Shown here one piece after another: positions 1 to 6,938 of a DNA stretch of 10,900 nucleotides. Below the pieces are notes generated by a model. It was given only the letters and a program-made list of their open reading frames with translations, did no database searches and had not been told where the DNA came from. This DNA comes from Verrucomicrobiota bacterium (lineage in GTDB: Bacteria; Verrucomicrobiota; Verrucomicrobiia; Verrucomicrobiales; Verrucomicrobiaceae): NCBI GenBank assembly GCA_023428335.1, contig JAEYYS010000144.1, positions 1 to 10,900 of the forward strand. Direction: 5' to 3'. Made by a program: the position numbers and the translations under genes. Within the stretch, counting starts at the first letter, position 1. Every line of letters begins with the position of its first letter.

Positions 1-711
1 CTGCAGGGTCTCGGCGAGCATGAGCAGCTCCTTGTCGGCGCGGGCGATCATGGCGCCCTGACCGGCGAGAATGACCGGCCGCTTGGCCTGGGACAGCAGG
101 CGCGCGGCCTCCTGGATCGCCTTCTGGTCGATCTTGAACGCCTCCTCGGGGTGGTAGCCGGGCAGGTCCATCGGCTCGTCAAAGGTACCGGTGAACGGCC
201 CCTGGCTGACGTCCTTGGGGATGTCGATCAGGACCGGGCCCGGGCGGCCCGTGGTGGCGATGTGGAAGGCCTCCTTGGCAACCCGCGGCAGGGAATTGGT
301 TTCCTTGACCAGGTAGCTGTGCTTGCAGACCGGGGTGGTGATGTTGAAGATGTCGGCCTCCTGGAAGGCGTCCTTGCCGAGCATCCAGGTGACCTGCTGG
401 CCGGTCAGGATGATCATCGGGACGCTGTCCATCTGCGCCGTCATGATGCCGGTGACCGTGTTGCCGGCGCCGGGACCCGAGGTGACCAGAACGACCGCCG
501 GTTTGCCGGTGGCACGCGCATAGCCGTCGGCCATGTGCACCGCGCCCTGCTCATGGCGGACGAGGATGAACTTCATGTTGGTTTTGACCGTCTCGAGGGC
601 ATCGAAAATCGGCAGGGCGGCGCCGCCCGAGTAACCGAAGACATATTCAATGCCGAGATCGGCCAGGGTCTTGATCAGCGCTTGGGCGCCGTCCATGTGG
701 GGTGTGCTCAT
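1..711 (-). CDS. ilvB: Acetolactate synthase large subunit (AHAS), 5' part, runs off left edge
   Basis: The first 237 residues of a thiamine-diphosphate enzyme that makes acetolactate or acetohydroxybutyrate, the first common step of valine, leucine and isoleucine synthesis, in the cytosol. Visible: FGYSGGAALPIFDAL (residues 25-39), the catalytic-glutamate segment RHEQGAVHMADGYAR with Glu54, then TSGPGAGNTVTGI and the RPGPVLIDIPKDV segment. These belong to the N-terminal ThDP-binding (PYR) domain of AHAS, and the last residues enter the central domain. FGYSGG differs slightly from the usual FGYPGG. The start is the ATG at 711; a second in-frame ATG lies 15 nt downstream. No good Shine-Dalgarno is seen before either (a GGAG lies about 20 nt upstream). 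The gene is divergent from the outer-membrane protein gene. AHAS is strongly favoured over other ThDP enzymes such as glyoxylate carboligase, but the cofactor-binding C-terminus is not in view. Confidence 0.93.
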   Translation of the reverse strand, partial: MSTPHMDGAQALIKTLADLGIEYVFGYSGGAALPIFDALETVKTNMKFILVRHEQGAVHMADGYARATGKPAVVLVTSGPGAGNTVTGIMTAQMDSVPMIILTGQQVTWMLGKDAFQEADIFNITTPVCKHSYLVKETNSLPRVAKEAFHIATTGRPGPVLIDIPKDVSQGPFTGTFDEPMDLPGYHPEEAFKIDQKAIQEAARLLSQAKRPVILAGQGAMIARADKELLMLAETLQ

Positions 712-998
712 GAGTCGAAGAAAAGGGGTGCTCCGAGAGACAAATTACCATCACCACCCGGAATGGCAATGCAAAAATGCAGTTTTTTGATCGAACTTTT
801 GCCACTTTCGCAAAACAACATCTCAAAAAATGCCGTTTTCCGGCCAAGTTGATAGCAAAACCGACATCTAGCCTCCAAAAACAAATCCTTTCCCGATCCA
901 AGCCGATTCGCAGACCGGCCAAGCCCGCAAGCGCTGCGATTCGCAGCGACCCCAGCCCGCAGTTGCCGGCGGCGGCATTCCCGCCTAAAAGGGCGGCC
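712..998. other. Divergent intergenic region, AT-rich core
   Basis: 287 bp separate the ilvB start from the lipoprotein start. The stretch 770-885 is far more A/T-rich than its surroundings and holds several short inverted repeats, such as TTTTGC/GCAAAA at 797-815. Promoters for both flanking genes are expected here, but I see no convincing -35/-10 pair on either strand. Open frames crossing the region on both strands are low-complexity extensions without family resemblance. Confidence 0.6.
823..876 (-). promoter_or_regulatory. Possible ilvB leader peptide with weak terminator (attenuator candidate)
   Basis: On the ilvB strand a GGAGG (876-872) lies 4 nt before an ATG (867) opening a 14-codon ORF, MSVLLSTWPENGIF, that stops at 823. 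Its last codons coincide with a small hairpin, GCCG-GAAAA-CGGC, followed by ATTTTTT, which looks like a weak intrinsic terminator about 115 nt upstream of ilvB. Branched-chain biosynthesis genes are often controlled by leader-peptide attenuation. Here the peptide has only one Val, two Leu and one Ile codon, and the stem is only 4 bp, so this remains a suggestion. Confidence 0.27.
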
Positions 999-2423
999 AT
1001 GACGCGCTCCACCCTGCCGCTGCGCGCGGCCGCCCTCCTGCTGCCCTGCCTCGGTGGCCTGTCCTGCGGCCTGCTGCCACCCCTGGGCAGCAAGCGCCTG
1101 CAGCGCGACCTCGCCGACACGCAATCGATCGCGCCCGAGCAATGGGCGACCCTGCCCAAGCTCACCCCCGGGCAGGCCACCGGCTGGCTGGCCGAATTTC
1201 AATCGCCCACGCTCGACACCCTGGTCCGGCGCGCCATCGAGGCCAATCCTGACCTCAAGGCCGCCGCCGCCCGCGTCCGCCAGGCCAAGGCGCAAACCTT
1301 GGCCGCCGGTGCCAGCCTCTTCCCCACCGTCTCCGGCGCCTTCACCGCCGCCCGCAACCAGACGCCGTCCGACCAGCGTTTCGCCGGCCTGAATTTCATC
1401 AACAACCGCTTCCGCCTGCCGCTCAACGTCTCCTGGGAATTCGACTTCTGGGGCCGGGTCGCCGACGAACGCGCCGCCGCCAAGGCCGGCGCTTTTGCCG
1501 CCGAGGAAACCTTCCACAGCGCCCGGCTTTCGCTCGCCGCCAATACCGTGCGTGCCGCAGTCACCCTCGCCGAGGCCCGCGCCCTGGCCAATCTCGCCGC
1601 CCAGGACGTGTCCACCCGCCGCGTTCAGCTCGGCATCCTGGAAAAGCAGCTCGACCGCGGTCTCGATCCCGAGCAGGCGGCGCTTGATGTCTCGCTCGGT
1701 CGCGCCGACTTCGCCCGCGCCGAGTCGGCCCTGCAGCAGCGCCAGGCTGCAGCCGACGAGGCCGTGCGTGCGCTCGAGGTCCTGCTCGGCGGTTACCCGG
1801 CCGGCCAGGAGGCCGGACTCAGCGGCCTGCCTTCCCTGAAACGCACCGTGCCCGCCGGCCTGCCCTCGGAACTGCTGCTGCGTCGCCCTGACCTGCGAGC
1901 GGCGGAGCGACGCCTGGAAGCGGCGGTGCGTTCGGAGAGCGCGGCCAAAAAGGCCTTCCTGCCCAGCTTCCGTCTCACCGGCGACTACGGTCGCACGACC
2001 CAAAACCTCAACACCCTGCTGACCCCGGAGACGGCCTTCTGGAGCATCGCCGGCAGCACCACCCAGCCCTTCTTCCAGGGCGGCGGCCTGCTCGCCGGCG
2101 TCCGTCAGTCGCGCGCACGCTACGACGAACTGCTGCAGACCTATGCCTCCGGCGCGCTGACCGCCTTCCGCGAGGTCGAAACCGCGCTCGCGGCCGAGCA
2201 GTTTCTGCTCGGCCAGGCCGAAGCCCTGGCCCGGGCCGCCCGGGAGGCGGAAACCGCCGAACGCCTCGCCCTCGGCCAGTATGAAAAGGGCCTGACCCCC
2301 GCCCTGACACTGCTCGACACCCGCCAGCGCGCCTTCGACGCCCGCAGCGCCCTGCTTGCCGTCCAAGCCCAGCGCCTGCGCAACCGCGCCGATCTGCACC
2401 TCGCCCTCGGCGGGGAATTCTGA
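999..2423 (+). CDS. RND-type outer-membrane factor lipoprotein (NodT/OprM/CusC family)
   Basis: A 474-aa outer-membrane channel of the TolC-like efflux family, expected to form a trimer that spans the outer membrane and periplasm and to partner with a periplasmic adaptor and an inner-membrane pump. Residues 1-23 are a lipoprotein signal: MTRS, a hydrophobic run, then lipobox LSC with Cys23. Two outer-membrane-efflux repeats follow, roughly 65-260 and 280-472. Family hallmarks are NPDLKAAAARVRQAKAQ, VSWEFDFWGRV, LLLRRPDLRAAERRLEAA, FLPSFRLTGDYG, TQPFFQGGGLLAGVR and FREVETALAAEQ. The start at 999 is preferred because it follows AAAAGGG and opens directly into the lipoprotein signal; the frame extends to 777 but that extension would bury the signal. 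No adaptor or pump gene lies in the window. The next gene, sulfatase 1, starts 38 nt downstream on the same strand, so the two may be cotranscribed. The substrate cannot be inferred. Confidence 0.92.
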   Translation: MTRSTLPLRAAALLLPCLGGLSCGLLPPLGSKRLQRDLADTQSIAPEQWATLPKLTPGQATGWLAEFQSPTLDTLVRRAIEANPDLKAAAARVRQAKAQTLAAGASLFPTVSGAFTAARNQTPSDQRFAGLNFINNRFRLPLNVSWEFDFWGRVADERAAAKAGAFAAEETFHSARLSLAANTVRAAVTLAEARALANLAAQDVSTRRVQLGILEKQLDRGLDPEQAALDVSLGRADFARAESALQQRQAAADEAVRALEVLLGGYPAGQEAGLSGLPSLKRTVPAGLPSELLLRRPDLRAAERRLEAAVRSESAAKKAFLPSFRLTGDYGRTTQNLNTLLTPETAFWSIAGSTTQPFFQGGGLLAGVRQSRARYDELLQTYASGALTAFREVETALAAEQFLLGQAEALARAAREAETAERLALGQYEKGLTPALTLLDTRQRAFDARSALLAVQAQRLRNRADLHLALGGEF

Positions 2424-2426
2424 GTC

Positions 2427-2461
2427 TGGCAAGAACCCCGCCCCGGCCTCGTCTTCATGGC
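2427..2461 (+). promoter_or_regulatory. Conserved sulfatase leader, copy 1
   Basis: The 35 nt directly before the sulfatase 1 ATG match the 35 nt before the sulfatase 2 ATG (4073-4107) without gaps at 26 of 35 positions by hand alignment. Conserved blocks are TGGCAAG at -35, CGCCC near -23, TCGTCTTC at -13 and GC before ATGCG. There is no Shine-Dalgarno in it. It begins 3 nt after the stop of the upstream lipoprotein gene. It may be a promoter/leader or a translation signal; which one cannot be told from sequence. Confidence 0.45.
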
Positions 2462-3916
2462 ATGCGTCGTCTCCTGCTCCCGCTGCTCGCTTTTGCCCTC
2501 CAGCTTCCGGCGGCCGATCGTCCGAACCTGGTGCTGATCTTTGCCGATGACCTGGGCTGGAAAGACACGGGGTTCGGCGGCAGCGATTTCCATGAGACAC
2601 CGCGACTCGACCAACTTGCCCGCGAGGGCATGACCTTCACCAGCGGCTACGCGGCGGCGGGCAACTGCGCCCCCTCGCGTGCCTGCCTGCTCTCCGGCAC
2701 CTACACGCCGCGCCACCATGTCTATGCCGTCGGCAGCACCGACCGCGGCCCCAAGGCCTCGCAGCGCCTCGTGCCGGTGCCGAACCGCAACGGCATCCCG
2801 CGCGACAACGTGACGCTGGCCGATGCGCTCAAGGCGGCCGGCTATGCGACCGGTCACTTCGGCAAATGGCACCTCGCCGGCAAGGACGGCGCGCTGCCGA
2901 GCGAGCAGGGATTCGATGTCAGCTTCGATTCCTTCGGCGAGGGCAAGGAACAAGAGGGCCGCGAGCAGAACAAGGCCGGGCCGCCCGAGGATCCCAAGGG
3001 CGTCTTCACCCTCACCCGCAAGGCCTGCGAATTCATCACCGCCCAGCGCGACCGCCCCTTCTTCTGCTACCTTGCCCATCACGCCATCCACACGCCCCTG
3101 CAGGGCCGACCCGAGACGCGTGCCAAGTTTCAGGCGAAAGCACCCGGCACGCAGCATGACGATCCGCTCTACGCGGCCTGCACCTACGACCTCGACGCCA
3201 GTGTCGGTCAACTGCTCGACCACCTGCGCGAGTTGGGTCTCGAAGACAACACCCTTGTCGTCTTCACCAGCGACAACGGCGCCACCCAGCAATCGCCCCA
3301 GGAACCCCTGCGCGGCAGCAAGGGCGGCTATTACGAAGGCGGCATCCGCGAACCCTTCCTGGTCCGCTGGCCCGGGGTGGTTAAGCCCGGCAGCACCAGC
3401 GATGTACCGGTCATCAATCTCGATCTCTACCCCACCTTCCTCGCCGCCGCCGGCGCGCCGGTGCCGGAAGGCAAAGTCCTCGATGGCGAAAGCCTGCTGC
3501 CGCTGCTGCGCGGCGAAAGCGGGCTGAAGCGCCAGGCGATCTTCTGGCACTTCCCCGGCTACCTCGACCGACCAGTGATCCGCGGTCGCGAACTCGACGT
3601 GCGCACCGGCTTCCGCAGTCGGCCCGTCAGCGTCATCCGCAAGGGCGACTGGAAACTGCATCTCTTCCACGAGGAATGGCAGCTCGATGGCGGACGCGCC
3701 GGTCTACCCGGCAATGGCGCGGTGGAACTCTACCACCTCGGCCGCGACCTCGGCGAGCGCGAGAACCTCGCCGGCACAGAAACGGCCAAGCGCGAGGAAC
3801 TGCTCAACGACCTGCTCACCTGGCAAAAGGACGTGCAGGCTCTGCTGCCCACCGAGGCCAATCCAGGTTATGATCCCAAGGCCAGAGCCAAGGCAGGCAA
3901 GAAGAAACAGAAGTGA
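2462..3916 (+). CDS. Secreted S1-family sulfatase (sulfatase 1)
   Basis: A 484-aa sulfatase that hydrolyses a sulfate ester after one active-site cysteine is converted to formylglycine. A Sec signal occupies residues 1 to about 18 (MRRLLLPLLAFALQLPAA), so it probably acts in the periplasm or outside. Visible active-site parts: metal-binding ADDLG (Asp29, Asp30); the modification motif NCAPSRACLLSGTY with Cys69 in C-x-P-S-R; FGKWHLAG with Lys135 and His137; HHAIHTP around His210; TSDNG with Asp271-Asn272; and RGSKGG with Lys287. All catalytic positions expected of the alkaline-phosphatase-like fold are therefore present. The tail is lysine-rich (KARAKAGKKKQK). Its pattern is of the general arylsulfatase A/GALNS-like type and the substrate cannot be assigned, though a sulfated glycan is likely. 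It follows the lipoprotein gene by 38 nt and shares its leader with sulfatase 2. No formylglycine-generating enzyme is in the window. Confidence 0.94.
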   Translation: MRRLLLPLLAFALQLPAADRPNLVLIFADDLGWKDTGFGGSDFHETPRLDQLAREGMTFTSGYAAAGNCAPSRACLLSGTYTPRHHVYAVGSTDRGPKASQRLVPVPNRNGIPRDNVTLADALKAAGYATGHFGKWHLAGKDGALPSEQGFDVSFDSFGEGKEQEGREQNKAGPPEDPKGVFTLTRKACEFITAQRDRPFFCYLAHHAIHTPLQGRPETRAKFQAKAPGTQHDDPLYAACTYDLDASVGQLLDHLRELGLEDNTLVVFTSDNGATQQSPQEPLRGSKGGYYEGGIREPFLVRWPGVVKPGSTSDVPVINLDLYPTFLAAAGAPVPEGKVLDGESLLPLLRGESGLKRQAIFWHFPGYLDRPVIRGRELDVRTGFRSRPVSVIRKGDWKLHLFHEEWQLDGGRAGLPGNGAVELYHLGRDLGERENLAGTETAKREELLNDLLTWQKDVQALLPTEANPGYDPKARAKAGKKKQK

Positions 3917-3942
3917 CAGACTCCGGGGCTACGGACTTTTTA

Positions 3943-3974
3943 AACCGCTGATTTGACGCTCATCGGACGCTGAT
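3943..3974 (+). repeat. 32-bp short-period repeat (GACGCTGAT every 11 bp), copy A
   Basis: Three related 9-mers, CCGCTGAT, GACGCTCAT and GACGCTGAT, are set at 11-bp steps with variable dinucleotides between them. The same 32-bp arrangement recurs inverted at 10772-10803; the four differences all fall in the two spacer dinucleotides (28/32 identical). A short T-run (TTTTT) precedes the element here, and a similar TTTT precedes the other copy. It lies 26 bp past the stop of sulfatase 1. Confidence 0.8.
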
Positions 3975-3994
3975 GCGGAGGGCCAAGCTTTGGA

Positions 3995-4023
3995 ACCACG
4001 AATCGCACGAAGGTCACGAAGAG
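3995..4023 (+). repeat. CACGAA tandem repeat, 9-bp period
   Basis: CACGAA occurs at 3997, 4006 and 4015, separated by different trinucleotides (TCG, GGT, then GAG). In the plus frame it would encode Asn-His-Glu-Ser-His-Glu-Gly-His-Glu, so it reads in frame with the sulfatase 2 ORF and can lure gene callers to an upstream start. Repeats of this type are, as far as I recall, frequent between genes of Verrucomicrobiota and Planctomycetes. Confidence 0.7.
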
Positions 4024-4072
4024 AACAGGCTCGCACCCCGTGGAAACCGGATAGTCGGGCGTGGTTTGTGCA

Positions 4073-4107
4073 TGGCAAGTTGCGCGCCCTTGCATCGTCT
4101 TCCTTGC
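4073..4107 (+). promoter_or_regulatory. Conserved sulfatase leader, copy 2
   Basis: Partner of the element at 2427-2461, at exactly the same distance from its ATG. Shared blocks are TGGCAAG, CGCCC and TCGTCTTC, followed by GC-ATGCG. In this copy GCAAG and a downstream CTTGC could pair as a small hairpin; the first copy lacks that pairing. The DNA just upstream has TTTGTG, which could be part of a promoter, but no matching second box is clear. Confidence 0.45.
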
Positions 4108-5508
4108 ATGCGCCTCTTGCTTTGCCTCCTGCTCGCCCCCCTGCTCTGCGCTGCGGCGGAGCGACCCAACGTGCTGGTCATCCTCGCCGACGACTGCACC
4201 TACAATGACCTGCCGCTCTATGGCGGCCAGAACGCGAAAACGCCGAACCTCGACCGTCTCGCCAGCCAGGGCCTGACCTTCAACCGCGCCTACGTCACCT
4301 CGGCGATGTGTCAGCCCTGCCGTGCGGAGTTGTACACCGGCCAGTATCCGCTGCGCAACGGCTGCGCCTGGAACCACAGCGCCAGTCGCCCCGGCACGCG
4401 CAGCCTGCCTCACCACCTCGCCCCGCTCGGCTACCGCACCGGCATCGCCGGCAAGGTCCACGTCCTGCCCGAGGCCAGCTACCCCTTTGAAGCGGTGCCC
4501 GGCTTTGATGGCAACTGCGTGCGCAACCCCACCCAGACGCACCAGCTCGACGGCGTGCGCGACTTCATCAGCCGCGATCCGGCGCAGCCGTTCTGCCTGG
4601 TCATCGGCCTCACCGAACCGCACGTGCCCTGGGTCATGGGCGATGCCTCGCAGTACCCGCCGCGCCGGCTGAAGCTGCCGCCCAACCTCGCCGACACGCC
4701 GAAGACGCGCCAGGACTTCGCCGCCTACCTCGCCGAGATCACCTACATGGACGGCCAGGTCGGCGAGATCCTGCGCACGCTCGCCGAATCGGGTCGCGAA
4801 AAGGACACGCTCGTGCTGTTCTCCAGCGAGCAGGGCTCGCAGTTCCCCGGCAACAAGTGGACCTGCTGGGACACCGGCGTGCACACCGCCCTCATCGCGC
4901 GCTGGCCGGGCAAGGTCGCCACCGGCAAGCGCACCGACGCGCTCGTGCAGTATGCCGATGTCACGCCCACCCTCGTCGAACTCGCCGGCGGCCAGCCCAC
5001 GGGCTTCGACGGCCGCAGCTTTGCCGCCGTGCTTCGCGGGGAAACCGACACGCACCGCGACTTCGCCTACGCCTGCCACAACAACATCCCCGAGGGCCCG
5101 GCCTACCCAGTGCGCAGCGTCAGCGACGGCGAATGGCGGCTCATCCGCAACCTCACGCCCGACGAACTCTACATTGAAAAGCACCTCATGGGCCAACTCG
5201 GCGGAGCCACCGTCCACAATGCGTATTGGCCGACCTGGGTCGCCACGGCCTTCGACAAACCCGCCACCTACCGACTCGTCAAACGCTACATGCAGCGACC
5301 CGCCCTCGAGCTGTACCACAGCGCCGTCGATCCGCATGAGATGCGCAACCTTGCCGGCCAACCCGAGCACGCCGCCGTGCAGGCCCGGCTCAGTGCCGCG
5401 CTCGATGCCTGGCTCGCCGAGCAGGGCGATCCCGGCGTTGCGCAGGACACCCACGAGTCGCATCAGGCCGCCCGACGCGGCGAACACCGCTTCTTCCCGA
5501 AGCCCTGA
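4108..5508 (+). CDS. Secreted S1-family sulfatase, heparan N-sulfatase-like layout (sulfatase 2)
   Basis: A 466-aa sulfatase with a Sec signal (MRLLLCLLLAPLLCAAA, residues 1-17). Visible: ADDCT metal site (Asp28, Asp29); modification motif MCQPCRAELYTG with Cys68 in C-x-P-C-R, a variant of C-x-P-S-R that still fits the minimal C-x-P-x-R signal; AGKVHV with Lys116 and His118; TEPHVPW with His172; and SSEQGSQFPGNKWTCWD with Glu241-Gln242 and Lys250. Glu-Gln stands where most S1 sulfatases, including sulfatase 1, have Asp-Asn. The combination resembles N-sulfoglucosamine sulfohydrolase-like sulfatases, which suggests but does not prove that target. The frame is open back to 3973, but that extension is encoded by the CACGAA repeat and would bury the signal peptide, so the start is placed at 4108, right after the conserved leader. 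Its stop abuts the rsmH stop with no gap. It is paralogous to sulfatase 3. Confidence 0.92.
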   Translation: MRLLLCLLLAPLLCAAAERPNVLVILADDCTYNDLPLYGGQNAKTPNLDRLASQGLTFNRAYVTSAMCQPCRAELYTGQYPLRNGCAWNHSASRPGTRSLPHHLAPLGYRTGIAGKVHVLPEASYPFEAVPGFDGNCVRNPTQTHQLDGVRDFISRDPAQPFCLVIGLTEPHVPWVMGDASQYPPRRLKLPPNLADTPKTRQDFAAYLAEITYMDGQVGEILRTLAESGREKDTLVLFSSEQGSQFPGNKWTCWDTGVHTALIARWPGKVATGKRTDALVQYADVTPTLVELAGGQPTGFDGRSFAAVLRGETDTHRDFAYACHNNIPEGPAYPVRSVSDGEWRLIRNLTPDELYIEKHLMGQLGGATVHNAYWPTWVATAFDKPATYRLVKRYMQRPALELYHSAVDPHEMRNLAGQPEHAAVQARLSAALDAWLAEQGDPGVAQDTHESHQAARRGEHRFFPKP

Positions 5509-6594
5509 TCATCCCGCCGCCCGCACCGCCCAGCGCAGTTTCGCCGGCGCGGAGCGCGGGTTCGCGCGCTGTTCCTCGGGACTGGCCCGCACCACCTCGC
5601 GCGCCACCGCCGCATACAGACCGCTGCGCTCACCCTCCTGAAACGCCTTCTTCACCCGTCGATCCTCGCCGGAGTGAAAGGTCAGGAAGGCCACCCGCCC
5701 GCCCGGTCGCAGGCAGGCCGGCAGGGCGCGCAGCAGCGTGTCGAGCGCGCCAAACTCCTCATTCACCGCGATGCGCAGGGCCTGAAACACCCGGCGCACC
5801 GCGCCATCGATCTCCTCGGCCTTGCAGCGCGACGGCAGCGCCTGTCGGACACTCTCGGCGAGCTGGCGCGTCGTCGTCAGCGGCTGCCGCTGCTGCTCGC
5901 GCCAGAGATGGGCGGCGATGACCTTGGCATGCATCTCATCGGCGTTGTCCACCAGCAGCGCAGCCAGTCGCTCCTCGCTCAGCGTCGCCAGCAACTGCGC
6001 CGCCGACACCCCGCGCTGCGGGTTCATGCGCATGTCGAGCGGACCGTCCTGCTTGAAGGTGAAGCCGCGCGCCGGGTTGTCGATCTGCATCGACGACAGA
6101 CCCAGGTCGGCAAAGATGACATCGGCTCCGTCCTGCCAGCCCTGCTCGGCAAGCGCGCGGGCGAGACCGGCGAAGTTCATGCGTCGAGTGGTAAAACTGT
6201 CCTCGCCCAGGCCGGCCGCGCGCAACCGCGCCTCGGTGCGCATGATCTCGACCGGATCCGCGTCGAGCGCGAGCAGATGCCCGCCGGGCTGCACCGCCTG
6301 CCAGAGCGCCCGGCTGTGGCCACCGTACCCGAGCGTACAATCGACCGCGCGCTCGCCCGGTTGCGGTCGCAGGCACTCGATCACCGCGTCCACCAAAATC
6401 GGCACGTGCTGGCCGGCCGGCGTTTTGCCCGAGGCCAGCACCTTGGCGACCTCCTCCGGGTAGCGCTCGGCGTTGAGTTCCTTGTACTTCTCCTCAAAGC
6501 GGCGCGGGTTCTTACCGCGGTAGCGCGGCCGGCGCCGATGCACCGGGGCCTCCGCCGCGAACTCAGCCCCCGGGGGATTCGTCTCCTCGCTCAT
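5509..6594 (-). CDS. rsmH: 16S rRNA (cytosine1402-N4)-methyltransferase RsmH
   Basis: A 361-aa SAM-dependent methyltransferase that N4-methylates C1402 in the decoding centre of 16S rRNA. Visible: HVPILVDAVIECL (63-75), the SAM-binding motif DCTLGYGGHSRAL (85-97), LDADP (110-114), FADLGLSSMQIDNPARGFTF (161-180), DGPLDMRM (183-190), RVFQALRIAVNEE (268-280) and FHSGEDRRVKKAF (306-318). It is about 50 residues longer than typical RsmH because of a basic N-terminal extension (RRRPRYRGKNPRRFEEKYKEL) of a kind I associate with Verrucomicrobiota. The ATG at 6594 shares its A with the TGA of the upstream MazG-like gene (TGATG), implying translational coupling; an in-frame GTG lies one codon further up. 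It is usually found in the dcw (mra/fts) cluster, which is not present around it here. Its stop codon touches that of sulfatase 2. Confidence 0.96.
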   Translation of the reverse strand: MSEETNPPGAEFAAEAPVHRRRPRYRGKNPRRFEEKYKELNAERYPEEVAKVLASGKTPAGQHVPILVDAVIECLRPQPGERAVDCTLGYGGHSRALWQAVQPGGHLLALDADPVEIMRTEARLRAAGLGEDSFTTRRMNFAGLARALAEQGWQDGADVIFADLGLSSMQIDNPARGFTFKQDGPLDMRMNPQRGVSAAQLLATLSEERLAALLVDNADEMHAKVIAAHLWREQQRQPLTTTRQLAESVRQALPSRCKAEEIDGAVRRVFQALRIAVNEEFGALDTLLRALPACLRPGGRVAFLTFHSGEDRRVKKAFQEGERSGLYAAVAREVVRASPEEQRANPRSAPAKLRWAVRAAG

Positions 6595-6938
6595 CACAGC
6601 TCGTTGTACTTGCGGTTGTTGCCGCGCGCCTTGTCGGCCGGGTAGCGACCCTCGTTGCGGTCGAGCTTCGCCTGCATCGCCTCGGCGAGCGGGATGTCGA
6701 GGTTGTGCGCCAGCTCAAAGAGCAGGATGGCGACATCGGCGATTTCATCGGTGATCTCCGCGCGCTTGGCCTGCACCACCTGCGGCAACTGCTCCGGCTG
6801 TTTCCAGACAAAGTGCTGCAACAGTTCTCCCGCCTCGGCGGCGATCGCCACGGCCATGTCCTTGGGATTGTGAAATTGCTGCCAGTCGCGGGCATCGCGA
6901 AAGGCACAGATGCGCTGGGTCAGGGCTTCGATCGTCAT
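6594..6938 (-). CDS. MazG-like nucleotide pyrophosphohydrolase
   Basis: A 114-aa all-alpha NTP pyrophosphohydrolase of the compact MazG-like/RS21-C6 type, which removes pyrophosphate from (d)NTPs, probably as housecleaning of the nucleotide pool in the cytosol. The metal-binding E-x-x-E...E-x-x-D signature is present: Glu35 and Glu38 in AAEAGELL, then Glu65 and Asp68 in EITDEIADV. The C-terminus KLDRNEGRYPADKARGNNRK is characteristic of the family. Length fits the single-domain form. The start at 6938 is chosen because homology-like sequence begins with MTIEAL; the frame is open further up to 7139 but that part overlaps the promoter region and the first codons of divergent sulfatase 3. No strong Shine-Dalgarno is visible. 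It is followed without a gap by rsmH. Exact nucleotide specificity (dCTP or other) cannot be told. Confidence 0.9.
   Translation of the reverse strand: MTIEALTQRICAFRDARDWQQFHNPKDMAVAIAAEAGELLQHFVWKQPEQLPQVVQAKRAEITDEIADVAILLFELAHNLDIPLAEAMQAKLDRNEGRYPADKARGNNRKYNEL

Noticed and set aside
777..998. Upstream extension of the outer-membrane lipoprotein to 777
   Set aside because: It would place 74 residues before a good lipoprotein signal with lipobox LSC; the ATG at 999 has AAAAGGG upstream.
708..2600. 630-aa open frame on the minus strand opposite the lipoprotein gene
   Set aside because: It is antisense to a clear OMF family gene, is Gly/Ala/Gln-rich without motifs, and arises from codon bias in GC-rich DNA. 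The same applies to long antisense frames at 2141-3670, 3940-5487 and 7411-8445.
4073..4093. Sigma-54 promoter suggested by TGGC and TTGC before sulfatase 2
   Set aside because: The GG to GC distance is 18 nt instead of the required 12, and the first leader copy lacks TTGC.
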